A stretch of DNA of 6,296 nt from an uncultured Prevotellaceae bacterium. Lineage in GTDB: Bacteria > Bacteroidota > Bacteroidia > Bacteroidales > Muribaculaceae. This document shows positions 1 to 6,294 of this stretch, in pieces. The stretch covers positions 1-6,296 of the forward strand of contig CAMGFF010000138.1 in assembly GCA_946055125.1 (NCBI GenBank). Reading direction: 5' to 3'. The notes beneath the pieces are model-generated. The model was not told the DNA's origin. It ran no database searches and was given only the letters and a program-made list of their open reading frames with translations. Positions within the stretch are counted from its first letter, which is position 1; each line of letters starts with the position of its first letter. Position numbers and translations under genes: made by a program.

Positions 1-57
1 TAAACCAATATTAGTAAATATACCAAACCGAGTCAACCTTTTTCAGGAACCGACACT

Positions 58-84
58 CACTTTATAAAAAGTGCCAAATTGGCA
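58..84. promoter_or_regulatory. Two abutting inverted repeats upstream of the cyclase promoter (possible operator)
   Basis: CACTTT (58-63) and AAAGTG (68-73) form a 6-bp inverted repeat around ATAA. It overlaps by two bases a near-perfect palindrome, TGCCAA-A-TTGGCA (72-84). The block lies in AT-rich non-coding DNA about 60-90 bases before the TAnnTTTG element of the first gene. Such symmetry suits a dimeric DNA-binding protein, but I recognise no specific regulator site. It could also be a weak hairpin at the end of a gene to the left of the window. The symmetry is seen directly; any regulatory role is inference. Confidence 0.25.
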
Positions 85-145
85 AAAATTTTAAGTGGAG
101 GTGTGGGTTTATGGGGTTTTTGATGGTTGTTTGGGAGAAAATCGC

Positions 146-153
146 TACTTTTG
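146..153 (+). promoter_or_regulatory. Bacteroidota -7 promoter element TAnnTTTG for the cyclase-oligopeptidase unit
   Basis: TACTTTTG matches the Bacteroidota primary sigma factor -7 consensus TAnnTTTG at every fixed base. Transcription would start a few bases downstream, around 158-163. Candidate -33 elements are TTTG at 119-122 (gap 23) or TTG at 127-129 (gap 16); neither has the usual spacing of about 19-21, so the upstream half is weak. The element lies between ATG 127 and ATG 184, which argues that translation starts at 184 (or 166) and not 127. Confidence 0.6.
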
Positions 154-183
154 CATCGCGAAACTATGCAATATGTTATCAAA

Positions 184-1185
184 ATGAGAAATATATGCTC
201 TCTTATTCTGGTTGCCCTGCTCTGTGCGGTGGCTGTGGCGGGCTGCTCTTCGGCCAATGGCAACAAGGGCAACGACAACGCCACTGCCGGGGCTGCCGAC
301 ACGGCTCAGGCCGGGCCGGCAATAGTGTTTAGCGGCGACAGCGCCCTGGCTCTGGTGAAGGCGCAGTGCGACTTCGGGCCGCGCGTGCCGGGCACCGAGG
401 CTCACCGCCGTTGCGGCGACTTCCTGGCCGCGCGCCTTGAGGCATGTGGGGCCAATGTAATCAACCAGCGTGCCACGCTCACTGCCTTCGACGGCACCCG
501 GCTGCCGGCACGCAACATCATTGGCGAGTTTGCCGCCGCTGCCGACAGCTCCCGGCGCATCCTCCTGCTCGCCCACTGGGACTGCCGTCCCTGGGCCGAC
601 AGCGACCCCGACCCCTCGCGCCGCAAGGAGCCGGTGATGGGTGCCAACGATGCCGCCAGCGGCGTGGCTGTGCTGCTCGAGCTGGCGCGTGTGTTCAAGG
701 GGCACACTCCGCCCGTGGGCATCGACATCCTCCTCGTGGACTGCGAGGACTGGGGCAGCCACAACGACGACCGCAGCTGGGCGCTCGGCACTCAGCACTG
801 GGCTAAGAATCCCCACCGCAAGGGCTACCGCCCGCAATTCGGCATATTGCTCGACATGGTGGGCGCCCCGGGAGCGCAGTTTGCCAAGGAATATTTCTCG
901 GTGGCCTACGCGCCGAGCGTGGTGCGCGACGTGTGGACCGCCGCACTCAAGTCGGGCTACGGAAGCTACTTCACCGCGCGTGAGGGCGGCGGCGTGACCG
1001 ACGACCACGTCTTTGTGTGCGCTGCCGGCATTCCCTGCATCGACATCATCGACTGCCGCCCCGACTCCGACAACGGATTCTTCCCCGGCTGGCACACCAC
1101 CGCCGACACCGCCGACTGCATCGACCCCGCAACCCTCAAGGCCGTGGGCCAGACGCTCGTGAACCTCATCTATAATCAATATTAG
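184..1185 (+). CDS. Glutaminyl-peptide cyclotransferase-like lipoprotein, M28 metallopeptidase fold
   Basis: Predicted to convert N-terminal Gln of exported proteins to pyroglutamate, as a zinc-dependent M28-fold enzyme in the cell envelope. From ATG 184 the protein has 333 residues. A short hydrophobic signal peptide ends in the lipobox AVAG before Cys21; the segment after Cys lacks the acidic cluster typical of Bacteroidota surface-export signals, so a periplasm-facing anchor is likelier. Catalytic landmarks appear in family order: Asp156 in GANDAASG (zinc ligand), Glu188-Asp189 in DCEDWG (general base, then ligand, where human QC has Glu-Glu), His275 in DDHVF (zinc ligand) and WHT at 303-305. 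The DDH-to-FPGWHT ending is characteristic of glutaminyl cyclases rather than M28 aminopeptidases. An upstream ATG at 127 precedes the promoter and would bury the signal peptide; ATG 166 is possible. The oligopeptidase gene follows after 49 bases. Family assignment is strong; the exact substrate is inferred. Confidence 0.88.
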   Translation: MRNICSLILVALLCAVAVAGCSSANGNKGNDNATAGAADTAQAGPAIVFSGDSALALVKAQCDFGPRVPGTEAHRRCGDFLAARLEACGANVINQRATLTAFDGTRLPARNIIGEFAAAADSSRRILLLAHWDCRPWADSDPDPSRRKEPVMGANDAASGVAVLLELARVFKGHTPPVGIDILLVDCEDWGSHNDDRSWALGTQHWAKNPHRKGYRPQFGILLDMVGAPGAQFAKEYFSVAYAPSVVRDVWTAALKSGYGSYFTAREGGGVTDDHVFVCAAGIPCIDIIDCRPDSDNGFFPGWHTTADTADCIDPATLKAVGQTLVNLIYNQY

Positions 1186-1190
1186 CTAAA

Positions 1191-1210
1191 GCTGCTGTCT
1201 TTTCAGCAGC
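1191..1210 (+). other. 7-bp hairpin between the cyclase and oligopeptidase genes
   Basis: GCTGCTG (1191-1197) pairs perfectly with CAGCAGC (1204-1210) around a TCTTTT loop, five bases after the cyclase stop codon. No T-run follows (ACACACC), so it does not look like an intrinsic terminator. It could lower read-through or protect the 3' end of a processed upstream message. I see no TAnnTTTG element before the next gene, so co-transcription of both genes is the simpler reading. Confidence 0.4.
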
Positions 1211-1234
1211 ACACACCACATCGAAAAAAAACAT

Positions 1235-3355
1235 ATGAAACCACAAAATCTCATCGCAATCATGTGCATAACCATCGCAGGCTCTGCCTCGGCACAACTC
1301 AAGTACCCGGCCACTCGCACCGATGCCGGGGTAGTCGACAACTATTTTGGCCACGAGGTCGCCGACCCCTACCGCTGGCTCGAAGACGACAACTCGGCCG
1401 AGACTGCCGAGTGGGTGAAGGCCCAGAACGCCGTGAGCAGCGCCTATCTCGCGAAAATCCCTTTCCGCTCGGCGCTGAAGGACCGTCTCACCGCACTTTT
1501 CACCTACGAGCGCACCTCGCCCCACTTTAAGCGCAACGGGAAATACTACTTCTACCGCAACGACGGCCTCCAGAACCAGTCGGTGCTCTATGAGCAGGAG
1601 TCGCTCACCTCGGAGCCGGTGGTGTTTCTCGACCCAAACAAGCTCTCTGCCGACGGCACAGTGGCCCTGCAGAACGTGTCGTTCTCGCCCGACGGCCGCT
1701 ACTATGCCTATGTAATCTCACGCAGCGGCAGCGACTGGAACGAAATCTATGTGGCCGACCGCGCCTCGCACCGCCTCCTCCCCGACCACATCGTGTGGGC
1801 TAAGTTCACCGATGTGCAATGGCTCGGCGACGGCTTCTTCTACAGCGCCTACGACGCTCCCTCCGATGGCGCAAGCGAGCTCTCGGCCAAGAATGAGTAT
1901 CACAAGGTGAAATTCCACCGCCTCGGCACTCCGCAGGCCGACGACCGCATCGAGTTTCAGGACACTGCCAACCCGCTCCACTTCCACAGTGCCGAGGTGA
2001 GCGACGACGACCGCTTCGTGTTCATCTACAAGTCGCGCGGACATGGCAACTCAATACTCGTGAAGGATCTCAAGGCCGAGAACCCCGAGTATCGCGTGCT
2101 GGTGCCGAGCCTCGACGATGAGTGTGGCGTGGTGGCAACCGACGCCAAGGCCATCTACATAGTCACCGCCAAGGACGCTCCGCGCCGCAAGCTCATCGCA
2201 ATTCCCGTCGATGACCTGCGCCCCGAGGCTGCCTACACCGTGATTCCCGAGGCCAAGAACGTGATGGCGGGCGTGCAGCGTGCCGGCGACCGATTCATCG
2301 TCACCTACGAGATCCACGCCTCCGACCACCCGCAGGTGTTCGACACCGAGGGCCATCTGCTCTATGAAATCAAGCTGCCCGGCATTGGCTCGGCAGGCAT
2401 ATCGAGCAGCCCCAAGCACAGCGAGGTGTTCTACTCTTTCTCGTCCTACACCACTCCGGGCGCCATCTACAGCCTCAACCTCGAGGACGGCACCTCCACC
2501 CTCATGCGCCGCCCCACGCTGAAATTCAATGCCGACGACTTCACCACCGAGCAGGTGACCTACACCAGCGCCGACGGCACCGAGGTGAGAATGTTCCTCA
2601 CCCACAAGAAGGGGCTGAAGCGCAACGGCAAGAACCCAACCCTGCTCTATGGCTACGGAGGCTTCAACATCAGCCTCACCCCCTCGTTCAACGCCCGCAT
2701 CATTCCATTCCTTGAGGCCGGCGGCATCTATGCCGTGGCCAATCTGCGCGGAGGCTCGGAATATGGCGAGGAATGGCACGAGGCCGGAACGAAGATGAAG
2801 AAGCAGAACGTGTTCGACGACTTCATCGCAGCCGCCGAGTGGCTCATCAAGGAGAAATACACCTCGCCCAAGCACCTGGCCTGCAACGGCGGGTCGAATG
2901 GCGGACTCCTCGTGGGTGCCACAATCAACCAGCGCCCCGACCTCTTTGCCGCCGCCGTGCCGCAGGTGGGCGTGATGGACATGATGCGCTACCACCTCTT
3001 CACCATTGGCTGGAACTGGGCCGGCGACTATGGCCGCAGCGACGACAGCCGCGAGATGGCCGAGTACCTGCTCGCCTACTCGCCCCTGCACAACATCAAG
3101 AACAATGGCACTCGCTATCCCGCCGTGCTCATCACCACCGGCGACCACGACGACCGTGTGGTGCCGGCTCACTCCTTCAAGTATGCCGCAACGCTCCAGG
3201 CTGCAAATACCGGCAAAGCCCCCAAGATTATACGCATCGACAGCAAGGCCGGTCACGGCAGCGGCAAGCCTCTCTCAAAGCAGATTGAGGAATATGCCGA
3301 CATCTACGGCTTCATCATGTACAACCTCGGCATGAAGCCCTCCTGGGCCAAATAA
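1235..3355 (+). CDS. Secreted prolyl oligopeptidase (prolyl endopeptidase), serine peptidase family S9A
   Basis: Predicted to cleave short peptides after proline, in the periplasm or outside the cell. The 706-residue protein begins with a signal peptide (hydrophobic residues about 5-15, then GSASA) with likely cleavage after Ala20, leaving Gln21 as the mature N-terminus. The N-terminal family motif DPYRWLED follows at about residue 45. Residues from about 75 to 435 fit the seven-bladed propeller that gates the active site; the alpha/beta-hydrolase domain fills the rest. The triad is Ser554 in GGSNGG, Asp639 in GDHDDR and His674 in AGHGSGKP. Tyr474 in YGYGGF matches the oxyanion-hole tyrosine of porcine prolyl oligopeptidase, Trp595 the proline-stacking tryptophan, and Arg641 the substrate-binding arginine. 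Length is close to the roughly 710 of the porcine enzyme, and nothing essential is missing. ATG 1235 is chosen because it gives a complete signal peptide. A strong terminator follows the stop codon. Confidence 0.95.
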   Translation: MKPQNLIAIMCITIAGSASAQLKYPATRTDAGVVDNYFGHEVADPYRWLEDDNSAETAEWVKAQNAVSSAYLAKIPFRSALKDRLTALFTYERTSPHFKRNGKYYFYRNDGLQNQSVLYEQESLTSEPVVFLDPNKLSADGTVALQNVSFSPDGRYYAYVISRSGSDWNEIYVADRASHRLLPDHIVWAKFTDVQWLGDGFFYSAYDAPSDGASELSAKNEYHKVKFHRLGTPQADDRIEFQDTANPLHFHSAEVSDDDRFVFIYKSRGHGNSILVKDLKAENPEYRVLVPSLDDECGVVATDAKAIYIVTAKDAPRRKLIAIPVDDLRPEAAYTVIPEAKNVMAGVQRAGDRFIVTYEIHASDHPQVFDTEGHLLYEIKLPGIGSAGISSSPKHSEVFYSFSSYTTPGAIYSLNLEDGTSTLMRRPTLKFNADDFTTEQVTYTSADGTEVRMFLTHKKGLKRNGKNPTLLYGYGGFNISLTPSFNARIIPFLEAGGIYAVANLRGGSEYGEEWHEAGTKMKKQNVFDDFIAAAEWLIKEKYTSPKHLACNGGSNGGLLVGATINQRPDLFAAAVPQVGVMDMMRYHLFTIGWNWAGDYGRSDDSREMAEYLLAYSPLHNIKNNGTRYPAVLITTGDHDDRVVPAHSFKYAATLQAANTGKAPKIIRIDSKAGHGSGKPLSKQIEEYADIYGFIMYNLGMKPSWAK

Positions 3356-3377
3356 TCTACCGGGCAACGGCTTATTT

Positions 3378-3417
3378 GTGTGGTTGGGCTAAAAAAACTT
3401 CGCCCAACCACACTTTT
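3378..3417 (+). terminator. Intrinsic terminator after the prolyl oligopeptidase gene
   Basis: GTGTGGTTGGGC (3378-3389) and GCCCAACCACAC (3402-3413) form a perfect 12-bp stem with an A-rich 12-base loop, followed directly by TTTT. It begins 22 bases after the oligopeptidase stop codon. The T-tract is short but the stem is long and GC-rich. The TTTT also belongs to CACTTTTGCATCGC, a one-mismatch copy of the promoter element at 146, so terminator and next promoter region are fused. Confidence 0.85.
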
Positions 3418-3433
3418 GCATCGCATTTTGCAC

Positions 3434-3441
3434 TATATTTG
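3434..3441 (+). promoter_or_regulatory. Bacteroidota -7 promoter element TAnnTTTG for the pdxJ-exbB-exbD operon
   Basis: TATATTTG matches the Bacteroidota -7 consensus TAnnTTTG exactly and is followed by CA, as is common. Transcription would start around 3446-3451, giving a leader of roughly 45 bases before pdxJ. The nearest TTTG that could act as a -33 element is 3415-3418, 15 bases upstream, shorter than the usual 19-21. CACTTTTG at 3411-3418 is a possible second, weaker -7 element. No riboswitch-like structure is evident in the short leader. Confidence 0.6.
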
Positions 3442-3494
3442 CAGAAATTTTCGAATGTGTGGACTTGCTCCACTTTATTTAATTGTAAGCTACA

Positions 3495-4208
3495 ATGACC
3501 TATTTAAGTGTAAACATCAATAAGATAGCCACTTTGCGAAATGCCCGTGGCGGAAACCTGCCTAATGTAGAGAATGTTGCTGTGGATTGTGAGCGTTTTG
3601 GCGCCAATGGCATCACCGTACACCCACGTCCCGATGAGCGCCACATCCGCCACTCCGACGTGTTTGCCCTGCGCCCTCTAATCCGCACCGAGTTCAATAT
3701 CGAGGGCTATCCCTCAGTGGACTTCATTGAGCTGGTGCTAAAGGTGAAGCCGGCTCAGGTCACGCTCGTGCCCGACGCCCCTGACGCGCTCACCTCATCG
3801 GCCGGCTGGGACGTGGCCCCCAACCTCGACTTCCTCACCTCGGTGGTCGACCGGCTGAAGGATGCAGGCATTCGCACCAGCATCTTCGTGGGCACCGACG
3901 TTGAGAACATTAAGCTCGCCGCAAAGACCGGCACCGACCGCGTGGAGCTCTACACCGGTCCCTACGCCGAGGACTACAAGAAGAACCCCGCCGAGGCCGT
4001 GAAGCCCTATGCCATCGCCTCCGACGCCGCCCACCGCTGCGGCCTGGGCGTGAACGCCGGCCACGACCTCAGCCTTGAGAACCTCAAGTTCTTCCACGAC
4101 AACGTGCCTTATCTCAACGAGGTGTCGATAGGCCACTGCCTTATCTCCGATGCCCTCTACATGGGCCTCGAGGAAACCATCAAGGCCTATAAGGCGTGCC
4201 TCAGATAA
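3495..4208 (+). CDS. pdxJ: Pyridoxine 5'-phosphate synthase PdxJ
   Basis: Cytosolic enzyme of the DXP-dependent vitamin B6 pathway. It condenses 3-amino-2-oxopropyl phosphate, made through PdxA, with 1-deoxy-D-xylulose 5-phosphate to give pyridoxine 5'-phosphate. The 237-residue length is normal and the whole TIM barrel is present. Many active-site positions coincide with E. coli numbering: His43 and Arg45 in VHPRPDERH, His50, Glu70, Thr100 and Glu151; His190 in NAGH corresponds to the late catalytic histidine. The N-terminal motif is VNINKIATLRNARGG, with Asn-Lys where E. coli has Asp-His, which I believe is usual in Bacteroidota. ATG 3495 is the only start that keeps the first strand motif intact, and it lies about 45 bases after the predicted transcription start. 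It is the first gene of a four-gene run with the proton-driven transport genes. Confidence 0.97.
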   Translation: MTYLSVNINKIATLRNARGGNLPNVENVAVDCERFGANGITVHPRPDERHIRHSDVFALRPLIRTEFNIEGYPSVDFIELVLKVKPAQVTLVPDAPDALTSSAGWDVAPNLDFLTSVVDRLKDAGIRTSIFVGTDVENIKLAAKTGTDRVELYTGPYAEDYKKNPAEAVKPYAIASDAAHRCGLGVNAGHDLSLENLKFFHDNVPYLNEVSIGHCLISDALYMGLEETIKAYKACLR

Positions 4209-4252
4209 CACAGGAAACAATACCCACCTAAGCTATAAAAAAACACAACACT

Positions 4253-4975
4253 ATGTCGATTCTAAGCACAATATTAACTCAAAGCGACACGCTGGCTCGG
4301 GCTGCTGCCGACAGCATTGCCGCCACCGCCGCCACTGCCTCTCCCACCGACCAGGAGCTTTCGATATGGAGCCTGTGCCTCAAGGGCGGCTTCATCATGA
4401 TTCCTCTCGCAGTGCTCTCGATAGTGAGCATTTATATCCTCATTGAGCGCTACCTCGCCATCTCGGCTGCCGCCCGCGAGGACCACACTTTCATGAAGCG
4501 CATAAAGGACTACATTCACGATGGCGAGATTGAGAGCGCCATGAAGCTATGCCGCCGCACCAACACGCCCTATTCGCGCCTCGTGATGAAAGGCATAAGC
4601 CGCATTGGCCGCCCCATGAACGATGTGCTCGTGGCCATCGAGAATGTGGGCAACATGGAGGTGTCGGCGCTCGCCAAGGGATTCACCTGGCTCGCCACCA
4701 CGGCCTCGGGCGCGCCTATGATTGGATTCCTCGGCACCGTGACGGGCATGGTGAAGGCTTTCTTCTCGCTCGCCAGTGCCGGAACGGCTGCCAATGTGTC
4801 GGTGCTTGCCGGCGGCATCTATGAGGCTCTTGTTACCACCGTGGCCGGCCTCGTGGTAGGAATCATCGCCCTCTTTGCCTACAACTTCCTCGTTTCGCGC
4901 CTCAACAAGGTGATGAAGCAGCTCGAAGCCAAGACTATGGAATTCATGGACCTGCTCAATGAGCCTGTAAAATAA
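4253..4975 (+). CDS. exbB: MotA/TolQ/ExbB-family proton channel subunit
   Basis: Inner-membrane stator protein that, with the ExbD/TolR subunit encoded next, forms a proton channel whose flow drives a TonB- or TolA-type transducer. The 240 residues carry three predicted membrane helices in the family arrangement: about 46-64, 146-170 and 187-210, with a large cytoplasmic loop between the first and second. The family core is clear in ATTASGAPMIGFLGTVTGM (148-166) and GGIYEALVTTVAGLVVG (187-203). Glu191 matches the conserved glutamate of E. coli ExbB helix 3. About 45 Ala/Thr-rich residues precede helix 1 and would lie in the periplasm. The gene starts 44 bases after pdxJ, without its own visible promoter, and exbD follows after 12 bases. 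Whether it serves outer-membrane import (Ton) or envelope constriction (Tol) cannot be told from this subunit alone. Confidence 0.93.
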   Translation: MSILSTILTQSDTLARAAADSIAATAATASPTDQELSIWSLCLKGGFIMIPLAVLSIVSIYILIERYLAISAAAREDHTFMKRIKDYIHDGEIESAMKLCRRTNTPYSRLVMKGISRIGRPMNDVLVAIENVGNMEVSALAKGFTWLATTASGAPMIGFLGTVTGMVKAFFSLASAGTAANVSVLAGGIYEALVTTVAGLVVGIIALFAYNFLVSRLNKVMKQLEAKTMEFMDLLNEPVK

Positions 4976-4987
4976 TTTCCCTGTACT

Positions 4988-5413
4988 ATGGCTCTGCGAC
5001 GACAACACGACATGGTGACCGTGTTCAACATGGCTTCGATGACCGATGTCATCTTCCTCCTGCTTATCTTCTTTATGGTCACTTCCACTTTCGTCTTCCC
5101 ATCGGCTCTCGAGGTGAACCTGCCGCAATCGAGCGAGCAGACCGCCGTGAAGCCAGGCACGAGGGTGTGGATCGACAAGGACCTCAACCTCTACGCCGCC
5201 TTTGGCGACGAGGAGCCCAAGCCCCTGGGCAGCGATGAGCTGATGACTTTCCTGCAGCTCGCGCAGCAAAACTCACCCGAGGCGTTTATTGCCCTCTATG
5301 CCGATGAGGAGGTGCCCTACGGCAAAATCGTGGAGGTGCTCGACCACGGCGCCCGCCTCAACGTGAAAATTGTGCTTGCCACCAAGCCGGCAAGCGGTAG
5401 ATATAAAAAATAG
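4988..5413 (+). CDS. exbD: ExbD/TolR-family biopolymer transport protein
   Basis: Small partner of the ExbB/TolQ channel; its single membrane helix supplies the proton-carrying aspartate. The 141-residue protein has a short cytoplasmic N-terminus, the motif NMASMTDVIFLLLIFFM with Asp20 (equivalent to Asp25 of ExbD and Asp23 of TolR), one helix at about 21-39, then a periplasmic domain. The end of that domain has the family pattern of an active-strand segment (FIALYADEEVPYGKIVEVLD) followed by VKIVLATKP. It starts 12 bases after exbB, and the transducer gene begins 5 bases after its stop, so the three are probably made together. Only one ExbD-type gene is present here, whereas some Bacteroidota Ton clusters carry two. 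Confidence 0.93.
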   Translation: MALRRQHDMVTVFNMASMTDVIFLLLIFFMVTSTFVFPSALEVNLPQSSEQTAVKPGTRVWIDKDLNLYAAFGDEEPKPLGSDELMTFLQLAQQNSPEAFIALYADEEVPYGKIVEVLDHGARLNVKIVLATKPASGRYKK

Positions 5414-5418
5414 CGATT

Positions 5419-6225
5419 ATGAACACTCCTTCCCTCGACAAGAACCGCAAGATTGCCATCGCCGCCACCGCCCTCCTCCACTTGGTGGTGCTGCTCGTTC
5501 TGCTGTTTTCTTGTCTGGAATATCACTTCGAGCCGCTGCTGGAGAAGGATAAGGAGAATGAGATTACTTTCTTCGGCAGCGAATATGTGATGCTCGGCGA
5601 CGCTCTCTCGCAAAACAACGACAAGTCGGAGCCTGAGCCAGTGAAGCGCGACCCCATGCCTCAGCAGCACGACGAAGACCTGCGCAACAGTGGCATCACC
5701 GGCAACGACTCGCGCCCCACAGTGGCCAGCGAAAAGCAGGAATCGCCCATGAAGGTGGAGAAGAAGCCCGACAAACACGAGAAAACGGGACCCACTAAGG
5801 AAGAAATCGCCGAACAAGAACGCATTAAGGCCGAAAAGGAAGCTCGCCGAAAGACCAACAGCAAGGTGCAGAACGCCTTCGGCAAGTCATCGAGCAAGCA
5901 AGGAAGCGGCTCGGCAGGCTCCACGGCCGGAAACAGCAACACCGGAGCCCGCACCGGCGCGCCGGGCGTGTCGGGCCTCTCGGGCTACACAATCGACCAC
6001 TGGGAGCGGCCGTCGAGTCCCGTGGAGGGCAAAATCGTGGTGAAGGTGCGAGTGAACTCTCGAGGCCGCGTGATTGCTGCCACCTACCAGAGCGGTAGCG
6101 GCACGGCAGCCGGAAACACCGACGTGCGCCGCCGCTGCGAGCAAGCCGCCCTGCGCTCCTCTTTCTCAGTGCCCGTGGGCGCCATCGATGAGGCCGTGGG
6201 CTACCTCACCTACATCTTCCAGTAA
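5419..6225 (+). CDS. TonB/TolA-like energy transducer with divergent C-terminal domain
   Basis: Predicted to span the periplasm and carry force from the ExbB-ExbD motor to an outer-membrane partner. The 268 residues comprise a short cytoplasmic tail, one membrane helix (about 12-31), a long hydrophilic linker and a C-terminal domain (about 190-268). The helix keeps Thr17-x3-His21, matching the Ser-x3-His pattern of TonB and TolA that contacts the motor. The linker is not the Pro-Glu/Pro-Lys repeat of classical TonB: residues about 112-150 are Lys/Glu/Arg-rich and probably helical, as in TolA, followed by a Gly/Ser/Asn/Thr-rich flexible stretch (about 155-189). The last domain has the TonB-C-like order of strand (KIVVKVRVNSRGRVIAATY), helix (DVRRRCEQAALRS) and final strand (GYLTYIF), but lacks the usual YP motif at its start and has WERPSSPVEG instead. 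I favour a TolA-like role, moderately; an unusual TonB is the alternative. Confidence 0.8.
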   Translation: MNTPSLDKNRKIAIAATALLHLVVLLVLLFSCLEYHFEPLLEKDKENEITFFGSEYVMLGDALSQNNDKSEPEPVKRDPMPQQHDEDLRNSGITGNDSRPTVASEKQESPMKVEKKPDKHEKTGPTKEEIAEQERIKAEKEARRKTNSKVQNAFGKSSSKQGSGSAGSTAGNSNTGARTGAPGVSGLSGYTIDHWERPSSPVEGKIVVKVRVNSRGRVIAATYQSGSGTAAGNTDVRRRCEQAALRSSFSVPVGAIDEAVGYLTYIFQ

Positions 6226-6262
6226 CCACCCTATCCCCCCCTCTCTCTTCAATCCGGAACAT

Positions 6263-6294
6263 AAAAACGACCTTAACGATAGGCGCTGAGGTCG
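6263..6294 (-). terminator. Intrinsic terminator on the minus strand, possibly bidirectional
   Basis: Read on the minus strand, CGACCT and AGGTCG (positions 6294-6289 and 6273-6268) pair perfectly. After one C-A mismatch the inner AGCG and CGTT continue the stem around a five-base CCTAT loop. TTTTT follows at once (the A-run 6263-6267 on +). This is the layout of an intrinsic terminator for a gene converging from the right. On + the stem also forms, with one G-U pair and one mismatch, so it could terminate the pdxJ operon too, but a + strand T-tract would lie beyond the window. Positions 6226-6262 between the stop codon and this hairpin are a pyrimidine-rich spacer. Confidence 0.5.

Noticed and set aside
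60..90. TTGGCAC on the minus strand as a sigma-54 -24 element
   Set aside because: The required -12 GC element at the right spacing is absent.
127..183. An upstream ATG (127) as the start of the cyclase
   Set aside because: It precedes the TAnnTTTG element at 146-153 and would put 19 extra residues before a complete lipoprotein signal peptide.
145..1179. A 344-residue open frame on the minus strand opposite the cyclase gene
   Set aside because: It lies opposite a gene with complete catalytic motifs, is rich in Val/Gly/Ala/His as expected of a GC-rich antisense shadow, and has no recognisable domain.
1191..1210. The GCTGCTG/CAGCAGC hairpin as a terminator separating the first two genes
   Set aside because: No T-run follows the stem, and no promoter element is visible before the next gene.
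2051..3256. A 401-residue open frame on the minus strand opposite the prolyl oligopeptidase
   Set aside because: Its composition is that of reversed GC-rich codons, it has no motif or promoter, and it overlaps the catalytic domain of a certain gene.
6235..6241. Run of seven C followed by a pyrimidine tract after the last stop codon
   Set aside because: It is a simple low-complexity spacer; I see no structure or reading frame that would make it a slippage or regulatory site.
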